40,565 bases of DNA from NCBI GenBank assembly GCA_016793095.1, contig JAEUJQ010000067.1, positions 1 through 40,565 of the forward strand, given 5' to 3'. The notes beneath the pieces were generated by a model. That model was not told the origin of the DNA, searched no databases, and worked only from the letters and a program-made list of their open reading frames with translations. This document shows, piece by piece, positions 10,036-16,788 of the stretch (position 1 is its first letter; every line of letters starts with the position of its first letter). Made by a program: the position numbers and the translations under genes. The stretch is from Myxococcaceae bacterium (GTDB taxonomy: Bacteria > Myxococcota > Myxococcia > Myxococcales > Myxococcaceae).

Positions 10036-10599
10036 GTGACCGCGACGACGCGCGGACGGCTGGCCCTGACCTACGAGGACTATGCGCTCTTGCCGCACGA
10101 CGGACGGCGGTGGGAGCTCATCGGAGGCGAGTTCCTCCGGTCCCCAGCGCGGACCAGTCAGCACCAGGCCGTCGTGTTCGAGCTCGGCGGCCAGCTCCGG
10201 GAGCAACTGCGCAACCGCAAGCTCGCGCGCGTGCTGCCCAGCCCCATCGACGTCATCCTCGACCCGACGAACACGGTGCAGCCCGACCTGGTCGTCGTGA
10301 AGTACGCACGGCGCGGCATCATCACCCGTCGTGGCGTCGATGGGGTCCCCGACCTGATCATCGAGGTGGTCTCTCCGAACAACGCGTCGCAGGACCTCGT
10401 GCTGAAGCGGCACCTCTACGAGCGCTTCGGCGTCGCGGAGTATTGGGCGGTCGACCCGGACGAGCGGTCGGTGCTCGTGCTGGCGCTCGAGGGTGGCAGC
10501 TACCGCGAGGTGTCACATCTGCGCGTGAGCGGGACGGTGCGGTCGCGCGTCTTCCGCTCGCTCAAGGTGCCGCTGGTGGACCTGTTCGCAGAACTCTGA
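10036..10599 (+). CDS. Uma2 family (DUF820) putative endonuclease
   Basis: The protein has 187 residues and uses a GTG start at 10036, which places the first conserved block (LTYEDYALLPHDGRRWELIGG) at the usual distance from the N-terminus. Conserved PD-(D/E)xK-type features are the VQPDLVVV strand and the LIIEVVSP strand, followed by KRHLYERFGVAEYWAVDP. Length and motifs are those of a complete Uma2 protein. The cellular role of the family is unclear; many members are linked to mobile or defence regions. It is oriented away from the caspase gene at 9967 and converges on the truncated reverse transcriptase, whose homology breaks off 34 bp beyond this gene's stop. Insertion or recombination of this gene may therefore have truncated the RT. 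Confidence 0.88.
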   Translation: MTATTRGRLALTYEDYALLPHDGRRWELIGGEFLRSPARTSQHQAVVFELGGQLREQLRNRKLARVLPSPIDVILDPTNTVQPDLVVVKYARRGIITRRGVDGVPDLIIEVVSPNNASQDLVLKRHLYERFGVAEYWAVDPDERSVLVLALEGGSYREVSHLRVSGTVRSRVFRSLKVPLVDLFAEL

Positions 10600-10632
10600 G
10601 CGGTCCGACTCGGGCAGAACAGCGGCATGGCC

Positions 10633-10944
10633 GACCTTGACCAGCGCGTGGTGGACGATGCGGTCTTCAAACGGCGCGGCGGCGATGAGGCGTCGCTTGC
10701 CGCGCTCGACCCGCTCGAAGGTGCGGTAGCCGCCGGGGCGCCAGGCGCCGGCTTCGAGGCGCTCGGAGAGCTCCGCCAGCCGCTCACCCAGGCGCGCTTC
10801 GTACCCGGCCACGTCGGGCCGGCGGCGCTTGCCCTTCGCTGCCTGCTTCCACGCCGCGTAAAGCCGCGCGAAGACCCAGGGCTGCTGGTCGGCCCCGAAA
10901 ATTTCGCGAGGCTCGCTCACTTCGTTCACTCGCCTCCGACGCAC
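10633..10944 (-). pseudogene. N-terminal remnant of a DGR-type reverse transcriptase
   Basis: From a GTG at 10944 the minus strand encodes about 104 residues that match the N-terminal part of reverse transcriptases of the diversity-generating-retroelement type. The key blocks are LYAAWKQAAKGKRRRPDV, GAWRPGGYRTF, KRRLIAAAPFEDRIVHHAL. Homology stops after HHALVKV at about 10633. The frame then runs on into the antisense of the Uma2 gene and ends at 10513 without any palm-domain motif; the YxDD catalytic box is missing. No other RT segment is visible in the window. The fragment lies 78 bp downstream of, and on the same strand as, caspase/FGE-like paralog 2, the usual order of target gene then RT. 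A non-DGR stand-alone RT is the main alternative. The RT assignment is firmer than the DGR subtype. Confidence 0.72.
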
Positions 10945-11022
10945 GCCAACAGCCGTCGTCAGGAATCAGAAAAGCAGAAACCAGAACTCAGCACGTTCAT
11001 TCGAGAGCTCCACATTCATTCG

Positions 11023-13200
11023 CTACTGGGCACAGCGAAACCCGCCGTTGTCATCCCTGAGCGACGGAGCGACCCTGTCCCGGTACGAGGAGCGCAGGCT
11101 GATCGGTGTGTAGCCCCACCCGCCCCCGCGTAGTTCTTTGGTCTTGGCGTCGTAGTCCGAGGCGGTCCACTCCCAGACGTTGCCGGCCATGTCGAGCAGG
11201 CCCCAGCCGCTCACCCCCGCGGAGTACGAGCCGACAGGAGCTGTCCCGGCGTAGCCGTCATCGACCTGCCGCGACACCCAGCCGTTCTCTTCCCACTTCT
11301 TCGGGTTCGCGAGCGCTTCCGGACATTTTCTGTCGCAGAAGTTCGCCAGGCGCCCGTCCGGCCGGGCGTCGCCCCAGGGGAAGATGGTGGGCCGGCCCGA
11401 CTTCGCCGCGTATTCCCACTCCGTCGCCGTCGGCAGCCGCCCGCCCGCCCAGCGGCAGTAGGCGCCCGCCTCTTCCCAGTTGAGGCAATTCATCGGGTGC
11501 GCCGCGCGGCCGTTCTTCCAGTTGCAGGTCTTCTGTGCCGTGTCCTGCTCGCGGAGGTTCGCCGCGCAGACGCCTGCCTGCGCGCACTGCTCGAACTGCT
11601 TCACCGTCGTCTCCGTCTTCGCCATCCAGAAGCCGGTGACGGTCTGCGTCCGCGCCGGCTTCTCGTCCTGGTCGCACTCGCCGTCGCCCGGCACGCAGCC
11701 CTGCGCGAAGGTGCCCGGCGGCATCCACACCCAGGTGATGCCCGTGCGTGGGTCGACTCGCGTGCCCCCGGCCTCCTTGACGTCGGCGCGCTTCAGCTTC
11801 GTCGTCACCCGCTGCGCCTGCCCCGCCGCCACCATTCCCGTCCAGCCCTCGCCCGTGTAGCCGTCGCGGCTGATGCTCACCGTGTACTCGCCCGGCGTCA
11901 GGCCTTCCGCCTTCCACGGCAACCCGCCTTCCTTGCTGAAGCCCTCCGGCCCCGTCACCCGCACCAGCGCACCTTCAGGCGTGCCCACCACCTCGAGCGA
12001 CGCCGGCTTCTGGAACGTCACCTCGACGAACGCCACGTCATCGGGCGGGACGTCCACCTCCCGCGTCTGCGTCGCGTAGCCGTCCAGCGTCGCCGTCACC
12101 TTCCACCGTCCTGGCACTGCGTCGGGCTTCACCAGCGGCGCCCGCGTCGCCAGCGCCTGCCCCTTCGGGTCCACCAGGTCGAGCCGCGCTCCTGCAGGCG
12201 TCGTCTTCACCGTCAGGCTCCCCACCACCGCCTTCACGCCTCCGCTCGTCACCTTCGGGCCGGTGGCCTTCACCTCCGGCGCTGGCTCCAGGTTCGCCTT
12301 CGTCCCTCCCGCCGCTCCCTTCAGCCAAACCACGATGTCGCTCAACGGGAAGCTCTGCCGGCCGCCGCTCACCTTCCCCACGACGACCGCGCTCGCCGAC
12401 TCGGGGTTCAGCGTCGGCGTCTGCACGCGGCCGTTCACCGTGCTGCGCAGCACCGCGTTGCTGAAGCTCGCCAGCTCGCCCGCCGTGATGGAGCCATCTC
12501 CATCGTCGTCTGCCCACCCCCGGAGGCCGCCCAGCGCGAGGTAGCTGAACGCGGGCCGCGCCTCGCCCTGCAGGGGACCGGCGAACTGGCGGCTCGTGCC
12601 CGCCGTGAGCAGCACCACCGACTTCGACGAGAGCGAGCGCTCCTTCTCGGGCAGCGTCGGCATCATGCCGGTCGCCAACTGGCCGGTGCTGGCCTGCCCC
12701 GAGAAGCACGCGTCGAGGAAGACGAAGGTGCGCGCCTGTTTGCCGCGCTGGAGCGTCTCGAGCAGGGCGCTCCTCGGCAGGCTGCGCGCGTAGAGCTGGA
12801 GCGTCGTCTGCTGAGCGTCGGCGCCGACGAGCACCCCGTCCTCTCCGGTGTCCGAGGGCGCGCCGTGACCGACGTAGAGCACCCACAGCACGCCGCCGGG
12901 CTTGACGAGCTGCACCACCTTCTCCGCCGCCACCTTGATGCCCTCGAGCGTGGCCTCGTTGTCCTTCAGCCAGAGCACGTTGGCAGCCGGCACGCCGCGC
13001 GTCTTCGTGAGGTGCAGGTACCAGTCGGACGCGTTCTGCGTCGCGCCGCCGATGTCCGGCAGCACCATGTAGTCCTCGATGCTGATGAGGAGCGCCGCGT
13101 CCTTCTCCCCGCCTCCCTGCTTCGGCGTGGAGGTGTCGATGGTCGGCCACTGCGCGAGGGCAGGGCCGGCGACCAGGAGCAGCAGCGAGAGCCAGCGCAT
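11023..13200 (-). CDS. Secreted caspase-PEGA-FGE-like protein (paralog 2), candidate DGR target
   Basis: The protein has 725 residues. The start at 13200 gives a signal peptide MRWLSLLLLVAGPALA like that of paralog 1. The caspase domain (about 30-260) has His112 (YVGHGAPS) and Cys165 (LDACFSG), with an EF-hand-like DDDGDGSITAGE loop near 232-243. Two PEGA-type beta domains follow (about 326-397 and 399-470). The FGE-like domain covers about 485-725 (WVWMPPGTF, KTETTVKQFE, GGRLPTATEWEYAA, LDMAGNVWEW, RGGGW, terminal GFRCAQ). The segment between RGGGW and GFRC is where DGR target proteins carry variable residues. True FGE catalytic cysteines are missing. The RT remnant lies directly downstream. 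The gene is head to head with paralog 3, with 34 bp between the start codons. Cell location is probably periplasmic or extracellular. Confidence 0.92.
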   Translation of the reverse strand: MRWLSLLLLVAGPALAQWPTIDTSTPKQGGGEKDAALLISIEDYMVLPDIGGATQNASDWYLHLTKTRGVPAANVLWLKDNEATLEGIKVAAEKVVQLVKPGGVLWVLYVGHGAPSDTGEDGVLVGADAQQTTLQLYARSLPRSALLETLQRGKQARTFVFLDACFSGQASTGQLATGMMPTLPEKERSLSSKSVVLLTAGTSRQFAGPLQGEARPAFSYLALGGLRGWADDDGDGSITAGELASFSNAVLRSTVNGRVQTPTLNPESASAVVVGKVSGGRQSFPLSDIVVWLKGAAGGTKANLEPAPEVKATGPKVTSGGVKAVVGSLTVKTTPAGARLDLVDPKGQALATRAPLVKPDAVPGRWKVTATLDGYATQTREVDVPPDDVAFVEVTFQKPASLEVVGTPEGALVRVTGPEGFSKEGGLPWKAEGLTPGEYTVSISRDGYTGEGWTGMVAAGQAQRVTTKLKRADVKEAGGTRVDPRTGITWVWMPPGTFAQGCVPGDGECDQDEKPARTQTVTGFWMAKTETTVKQFEQCAQAGVCAANLREQDTAQKTCNWKNGRAAHPMNCLNWEEAGAYCRWAGGRLPTATEWEYAAKSGRPTIFPWGDARPDGRLANFCDRKCPEALANPKKWEENGWVSRQVDDGYAGTAPVGSYSAGVSGWGLLDMAGNVWEWTASDYDAKTKELRGGGWGYTPISLRSSYRDRVAPSLRDDNGGFRCAQ

Positions 13201-13211
13201 GGTCGCAGTGT

Positions 13212-13223
13212 GCCGAATTCGGC
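13212..13223. promoter_or_regulatory. 12-bp perfect palindrome centred between head-to-head caspase genes
   Basis: GCCGAATTCGGC is a perfect inverted repeat in the 34-bp gap between paralogs 2 and 3. Exactly 11 bp separate it from each ATG. It could be an operator for a dimeric regulator acting on both genes, but the gap is too short for two ordinary promoters, so at least one promoter would have to lie inside a coding sequence. The sequence also contains an EcoRI-type hexamer, which may be coincidence. Confidence 0.45.
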
Positions 13224-13234
13224 GGCTCGTCACC

Positions 13235-15469
13235 ATGGTACGGTCGCAGCTCGTGCGTTCGCTCCTGCTCGTCACGCTCCTCGCCTCGTCCGCCTTCGCC
13301 CAGTGGCCTTCGCTCGCCGTGCCGTTGGCTCCGCAGGGCGGGGGCGAGAAGGACGCGGCGCTCCTCGTCAGCCTCGAGACGTACGCCTTTCTCCCCGGCA
13401 TTCCCGGCGCCAAAGAGAACGCGGCGGCGTGGTTTCAGCACCTGGTGAAGACGCGCGGCGTGCCGGTGACGCAGGTGACGTGGCTGCAGAACACCGAGGC
13501 GGCGCTCGAGAGCATTCGCAAGGAGCTCAAGGCGACGGTGGCGAAGGTGAAGCCCGGCGGGATGCTGTGGGTGGTGTTCATCGGGCACGGCGCGCCCTCG
13601 GAAGACGGGAGCGACGGGCTGTTGGTGGGAGCCGACGCGCAGAACGTCATGGAGAGCTTCGCCGCTCGCAGCCTCAAGCGCTCGGAGTTGCTGGCGACGC
13701 TCGAGAGCGGCCAGCAGTCGGCCTCCGTCGTGCTGCTCGACGCGTGCTTCTCGGGACAGTCCCCGACGGGCGAACTGCTGGTGAAGGGCGTGATGCCCAC
13801 GCTGCCGGAGCGCGAGACACAGCTGACGGCGAAGAAGCCGGTGGTGGTGTTGTCCGCGGGCACGAGTCGGCAGGTGGCAGGCGCGCTGCCGGGCAAAGAC
13901 GTGCCGGCGTTCAGCTACCTCGCGCTGGGCGGCCTGCGCGGCTGGGCCGACGAGAACCACGACGGCAAGGTGACGGCGGGAGAGGTGGTGGGCTTCTCTC
14001 GCTCGGTGATGGGCACCACGCTCACGGGGCGCACGCAGACGCCGACGCTGAACCCGGAGTCGGCGGTCAACGTGGTGGTGGGCAAGGCGAAGGCCGGTGA
14101 AGAGCTGCCGCTGTCAGACGTGGTGCTGTGGCTGAAGGGAGCGGCTGGAGGGACGAAGGCGAGCCTGGCGCCTGCGCCGGAGGTGAGAGCCCCGGGGCCG
14201 ATGGTGACGAGCGGAGGCGTCAAGGCAGTGGTGGGGAGCCTGACGGTGAAGACCACGCCCACGGGCGCGCGGCTCGACCTGGTGGACCCGAAGGGGCAGG
14301 CGCTGGCGACGAGGGCGCCGCTGGTGAAGTCAGACGCGATGCCGGGCCGCTGGAAGGTGACGGCGACGCTCGATGGGTATGTGAAGCAGACGCGGGACAT
14401 CGAGGTGCCGGCAGACGACGTCGCCATCATCGAGCTCGCGCTTCAGAAGCCGGCCTCGCTCGAGGTGGTGGGAACGCCCGAGGGCGCGCAGGTGAAGGTG
14501 ACGGGGCCCGAGGGGTTTCAGAATGAGGGCGGGTTGCCATGGAAGGCGGAGGGCCTGACGCCCGGTGAGTACGTCGTCAGCATCAGCCGGGAGGGCTACT
14601 CGACGGAGGAGTGGAGAGGCGTGGTGGCGGCGGGGAAGGCCCAGCAGGTGATGAGAAAGCTCCAGCGGGCGCGAGTCGCCTTGCCAGCGGAGGCGACGCT
14701 GCAGCCCGGCACGACGCGCCTCGACTCGAGGACAGGCATCACCTGGGTGTGGATGCCGGCTGGCACCTTCGAGCAGGGCTGTGTGCCCAGCGACAAGGAG
14801 TGTCGCGATGACGAGAAGCCAGTGGTGACGAAGACGGTGACAGGCTTCTGGATGGCGAAGACGGAGACGACCGTGAAGCAGTACGAGGCCTGCGTGGCTG
14901 AGGGCCGGTGCACCGCCGCGCAGAGCGGCATCAAGAGCGTCGATCAGCACTGCAACTCCAGACAGCGGTTGCTCGACCGTCACGCTGGCTCACCGGACGA
15001 CCACCCGGTGAACTGCGTGAACTGGGAACAGGCCACGACCTTCTGTGAGTGGGCCGCTGGCCGCCTGCCTTCAGGCACGGAGTGGGAATACGCGGCGAAG
15101 TCCGGCCAACCCGTCATCTTCCCGTGGGGCAACAGCCGGCCGCCCGGCAAGGCCAGGTTCGCGAGCATCTGGCTTGACCCGGCGTCGGGCAAGACGCCGG
15201 TCTTCACCAATGGCACGTTCCCCGTCGGCTCCTACCCCGCTGGCGTGAGCGCCTGGGGCCTGATGGACATGGCCGGGAACGTCTCGGAGTGGACGGCGAC
15301 CAGCTACGGCATGGTGGAGGTGGGCGTAGGCGACTGGAGGTCGAAGATGGAGAAGCTGGAGCTCCGCGGGGGTGGGTGGCGCGACGGTGAAGACGTCCTG
15401 CGCGCTTCGCTCCGGGTCGCGAGTCCATCGCTCGCCGACGGGGGGCGGGGGTTTCGCTGTGCCCAATAG
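13235..15469 (+). CDS. Secreted caspase-PEGA-FGE-like protein (paralog 3)
   Basis: The protein has 744 residues from the ATG at 13235. A GTG at 13253 would instead give a 17-residue signal peptide that aligns exactly with the other two paralogs, so the start is uncertain by six codons. The caspase domain has His118 (FIGHGAPS) and Cys171 (LDACFSG) and an EF-hand-like DENHDGKVTAGE loop. Two PEGA-like domains (about 335-480) are very similar to those of paralog 2. The FGE-like domain runs from about 505 to the end (WVWMPAGTFEQG, KTETTVKQYE, GRLPSGTEWEYAA, MDMAGNVSEW, RGGGW, GFRCAQ). The stop codon lies inside a hairpin (15461-15484). It overlaps the start of a deleted Uma2 gene. The strong nucleotide similarity to paralog 2 in inverted orientation implies a fairly recent duplication. 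Confidence 0.9.
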   Translation: MVRSQLVRSLLLVTLLASSAFAQWPSLAVPLAPQGGGEKDAALLVSLETYAFLPGIPGAKENAAAWFQHLVKTRGVPVTQVTWLQNTEAALESIRKELKATVAKVKPGGMLWVVFIGHGAPSEDGSDGLLVGADAQNVMESFAARSLKRSELLATLESGQQSASVVLLDACFSGQSPTGELLVKGVMPTLPERETQLTAKKPVVVLSAGTSRQVAGALPGKDVPAFSYLALGGLRGWADENHDGKVTAGEVVGFSRSVMGTTLTGRTQTPTLNPESAVNVVVGKAKAGEELPLSDVVLWLKGAAGGTKASLAPAPEVRAPGPMVTSGGVKAVVGSLTVKTTPTGARLDLVDPKGQALATRAPLVKSDAMPGRWKVTATLDGYVKQTRDIEVPADDVAIIELALQKPASLEVVGTPEGAQVKVTGPEGFQNEGGLPWKAEGLTPGEYVVSISREGYSTEEWRGVVAAGKAQQVMRKLQRARVALPAEATLQPGTTRLDSRTGITWVWMPAGTFEQGCVPSDKECRDDEKPVVTKTVTGFWMAKTETTVKQYEACVAEGRCTAAQSGIKSVDQHCNSRQRLLDRHAGSPDDHPVNCVNWEQATTFCEWAAGRLPSGTEWEYAAKSGQPVIFPWGNSRPPGKARFASIWLDPASGKTPVFTNGTFPVGSYPAGVSAWGLMDMAGNVSEWTATSYGMVEVGVGDWRSKMEKLELRGGGWRDGEDVLRASLRVASPSLADGGRGFRCAQ

Positions 15470-15761
15470 CGAGCGCTACTGGGCGCAACGGCGGCTGCAC
15501 TACTCGATGCAGGACTACCTGAGCGCGGCGGAGATCTCCGTCGTGAAGCTCGAGTACTTCGATGGCGAGCCCTTCTGCATGGCCGGAGGCACGCCGGAGC
15601 ACGCGGCCATCGCCGCCGAGACGACGATTCGCCTGGGCTCGAAGCTGAAGAGCTGGGAGACGCGCGAGTTCCGGCCCGGCGAGTCGGTGCTGATTCCAGG
15701 GGTCGGCGTCACCTTGAGCGTCGACGACTTCTACGGCGCGGTCGCCCTGAAGCCCACCTGA
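15459..15761 (+). pseudogene. Internally deleted Uma2 family gene
   Basis: From a GTG at 15459, overlapping the end of paralog 3 by 11 bp, about 100 residues are encoded. The first 60 or so match the Uma2 N-terminus (QRRLHYSMQDYL, KLEYFDGEPFCMAGGTPEHA, TIRLGSKL). The last 35 or so match the Uma2 C-terminus (REFRPGESVLIPGVGVTL, SVDDFY). The middle of the family, with the PD-(D/E)xK residues, is missing, so the product should lack nuclease activity. The frame is open across the junction, consistent with an in-frame deletion. A start at the ATG at 15508 is also possible. The end is 7 bp from the convergent M48 protease gene. Confidence 0.7.
15461..15484. repeat. Hairpin at the 3' end of caspase paralog 3
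   Basis: GCCCAATAGC (15461-15470) and GCTACTGGGC (15475-15484) form a 10-bp stem with one mismatch around the 4-nt loop GAGC. The stem includes the last codons and stop of paralog 3. No T-tract follows, so it is not a typical terminator. In characterised DGRs a hairpin or cruciform with a short loop lies just downstream of the variable repeat and helps target recognition. The placement here is similar, but function is inferred. Paralog 2 has the left arm only. Confidence 0.5.
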
Positions 15762-15768
15762 CGGAACG

Positions 15769-16788
15769 TCACCGCTGCTGGAGCGACGGCTTCACGCCCC
15801 CCGACGTCGGCAGCGTCTTCGACTTCGCCAGCGCGTCTTCGACGAACTTCGTGCGCTCGTCCGCCGGAGGGTGTTTGCCGATGACGCCGCCCTTCGGCAG
15901 CTTCGCGAGCAGCTTCTTGTACTCGCCCACGTCGTAGCCCGCGTTCGCGATGAGGCGCGCGGCCTCGGCGTCGGCCTCGAGCTCCGCCTCTCGCGAGTAC
16001 GCGTTCGTGAGCAGCGCGTCGGCCTGCTCGTCCACCAGCGTCACCAGCGCGTCGACGTTCACGCCCTTCTGCCCGAAGTCGATGAAGCCGTTGCTCGACT
16101 TCTGCAGCAAGCCCTCGAACGCCTTCGCGGTGGACTCCAGCCGCGCGCGCGCCATCGACGACAGGCCCGTCTCGTCGCCCAGCGCCTTGATGAACGAGCC
16201 CGCGCACTCGCGCGTCTTCTTCGCGCGGTAGTCGTGCAGCGCGTGCCGGCCGGTGACGTGGGCAATCTCATGCGCCAGCACTCCCGCGAGCTGCGCCTCG
16301 TTCTCGCACTGCGCCAGCATGCCCTTCGTCACCAGCACGACGCCGCCCGGCGCCGCGTACGCGTTCGGCTGCTCGTTCTTCAGCACTGCGAACGTCCACG
16401 GCAGCGACGGCCGGCTCGACTGCGCTGCCAGGTTCTTCCCGACCGTGTTCACGTACGTCGTCAGCTTCGCGCCCTCGTCGGTGAGTGACGCTGCGTTCAT
16501 GGACGGCAGGTCGTCCGTCCGTGCGCCCGGCGGAGGCGTCACCACGAGCCCGCCGAGCTGCTGCACCCAGCGAATGGCCGTCGCGCCGCCGATGGCCCGC
16601 TCCTCGTCCCACGCCACCTCGTTCTTCTCGATGGCGTCGCACGAGGCCTTGCGCTTCTCGAGCTCCTGCAGGCGCGACGCGAGGTCCTTCCCTTCCCGCG
16701 CGAGCGCGAACCAGTCGTCGAGGTTCTTCGGCATCGTCTTGCAGCCACTCACCGCGACCGCGAGCAGCACGAGGAGCAAGCGAGTCAT
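15769..16788 (-). CDS. M48 family zinc metalloprotease, lipoprotein
   Basis: The protein has 339 residues with a lipoprotein signal peptide (lipobox VSGC, Cys16). The zinc site is HEIAH at 173-177, and the third ligand is probably Glu269 in the SREAELEAD motif typical of M48/BepA-like peptidases. A strand before the helix (AYAAPGGVVLVTKGML) is also characteristic. The family degrades or quality-controls envelope proteins. The start overlaps the stop of the upstream SH3-like gene by 4 bp (ATGA), so the two are translationally coupled and probably act together at the envelope. Length is normal for a single-domain member without TPRs. Confidence 0.92.
   Translation of the reverse strand: MTRLLLVLLAVAVSGCKTMPKNLDDWFALAREGKDLASRLQELEKRKASCDAIEKNEVAWDEERAIGGATAIRWVQQLGGLVVTPPPGARTDDLPSMNAASLTDEGAKLTTYVNTVGKNLAAQSSRPSLPWTFAVLKNEQPNAYAAPGGVVLVTKGMLAQCENEAQLAGVLAHEIAHVTGRHALHDYRAKKTRECAGSFIKALGDETGLSSMARARLESTAKAFEGLLQKSSNGFIDFGQKGVNVDALVTLVDEQADALLTNAYSREAELEADAEAARLIANAGYDVGEYKKLLAKLPKGGVIGKHPPADERTKFVEDALAKSKTLPTSGGVKPSLQQR

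Noticed and set aside
10513-10632. Continuation of the reverse transcriptase downstream of 10633
   Set aside because: The frame stays open but encodes the antisense of the Uma2 C-terminus, with no palm-domain or YxDD motif in any frame.
10945-11022. Template repeat between paralog 2 and the RT fragment
   Set aside because: The 78 bp show no similarity to the 3' ends of the caspase genes and are too short for a usual template repeat; none was found elsewhere by eye, although a computed search would be needed to exclude it.
12038-13960. A 640-codon minus-strand frame and an 867-codon plus-strand frame across the caspase genes
   Set aside because: Both are shadow frames over genes with intact catalytic motifs; they lack domains and are rich in Arg, His and Leu.
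8234-15469. Catalytic formylglycine-generating activity of the three FGE-like domains
   Set aside because: The closely spaced cysteine pair needed for the reaction is missing; only the terminal GFRC cysteine remains, so a binding role is more likely.
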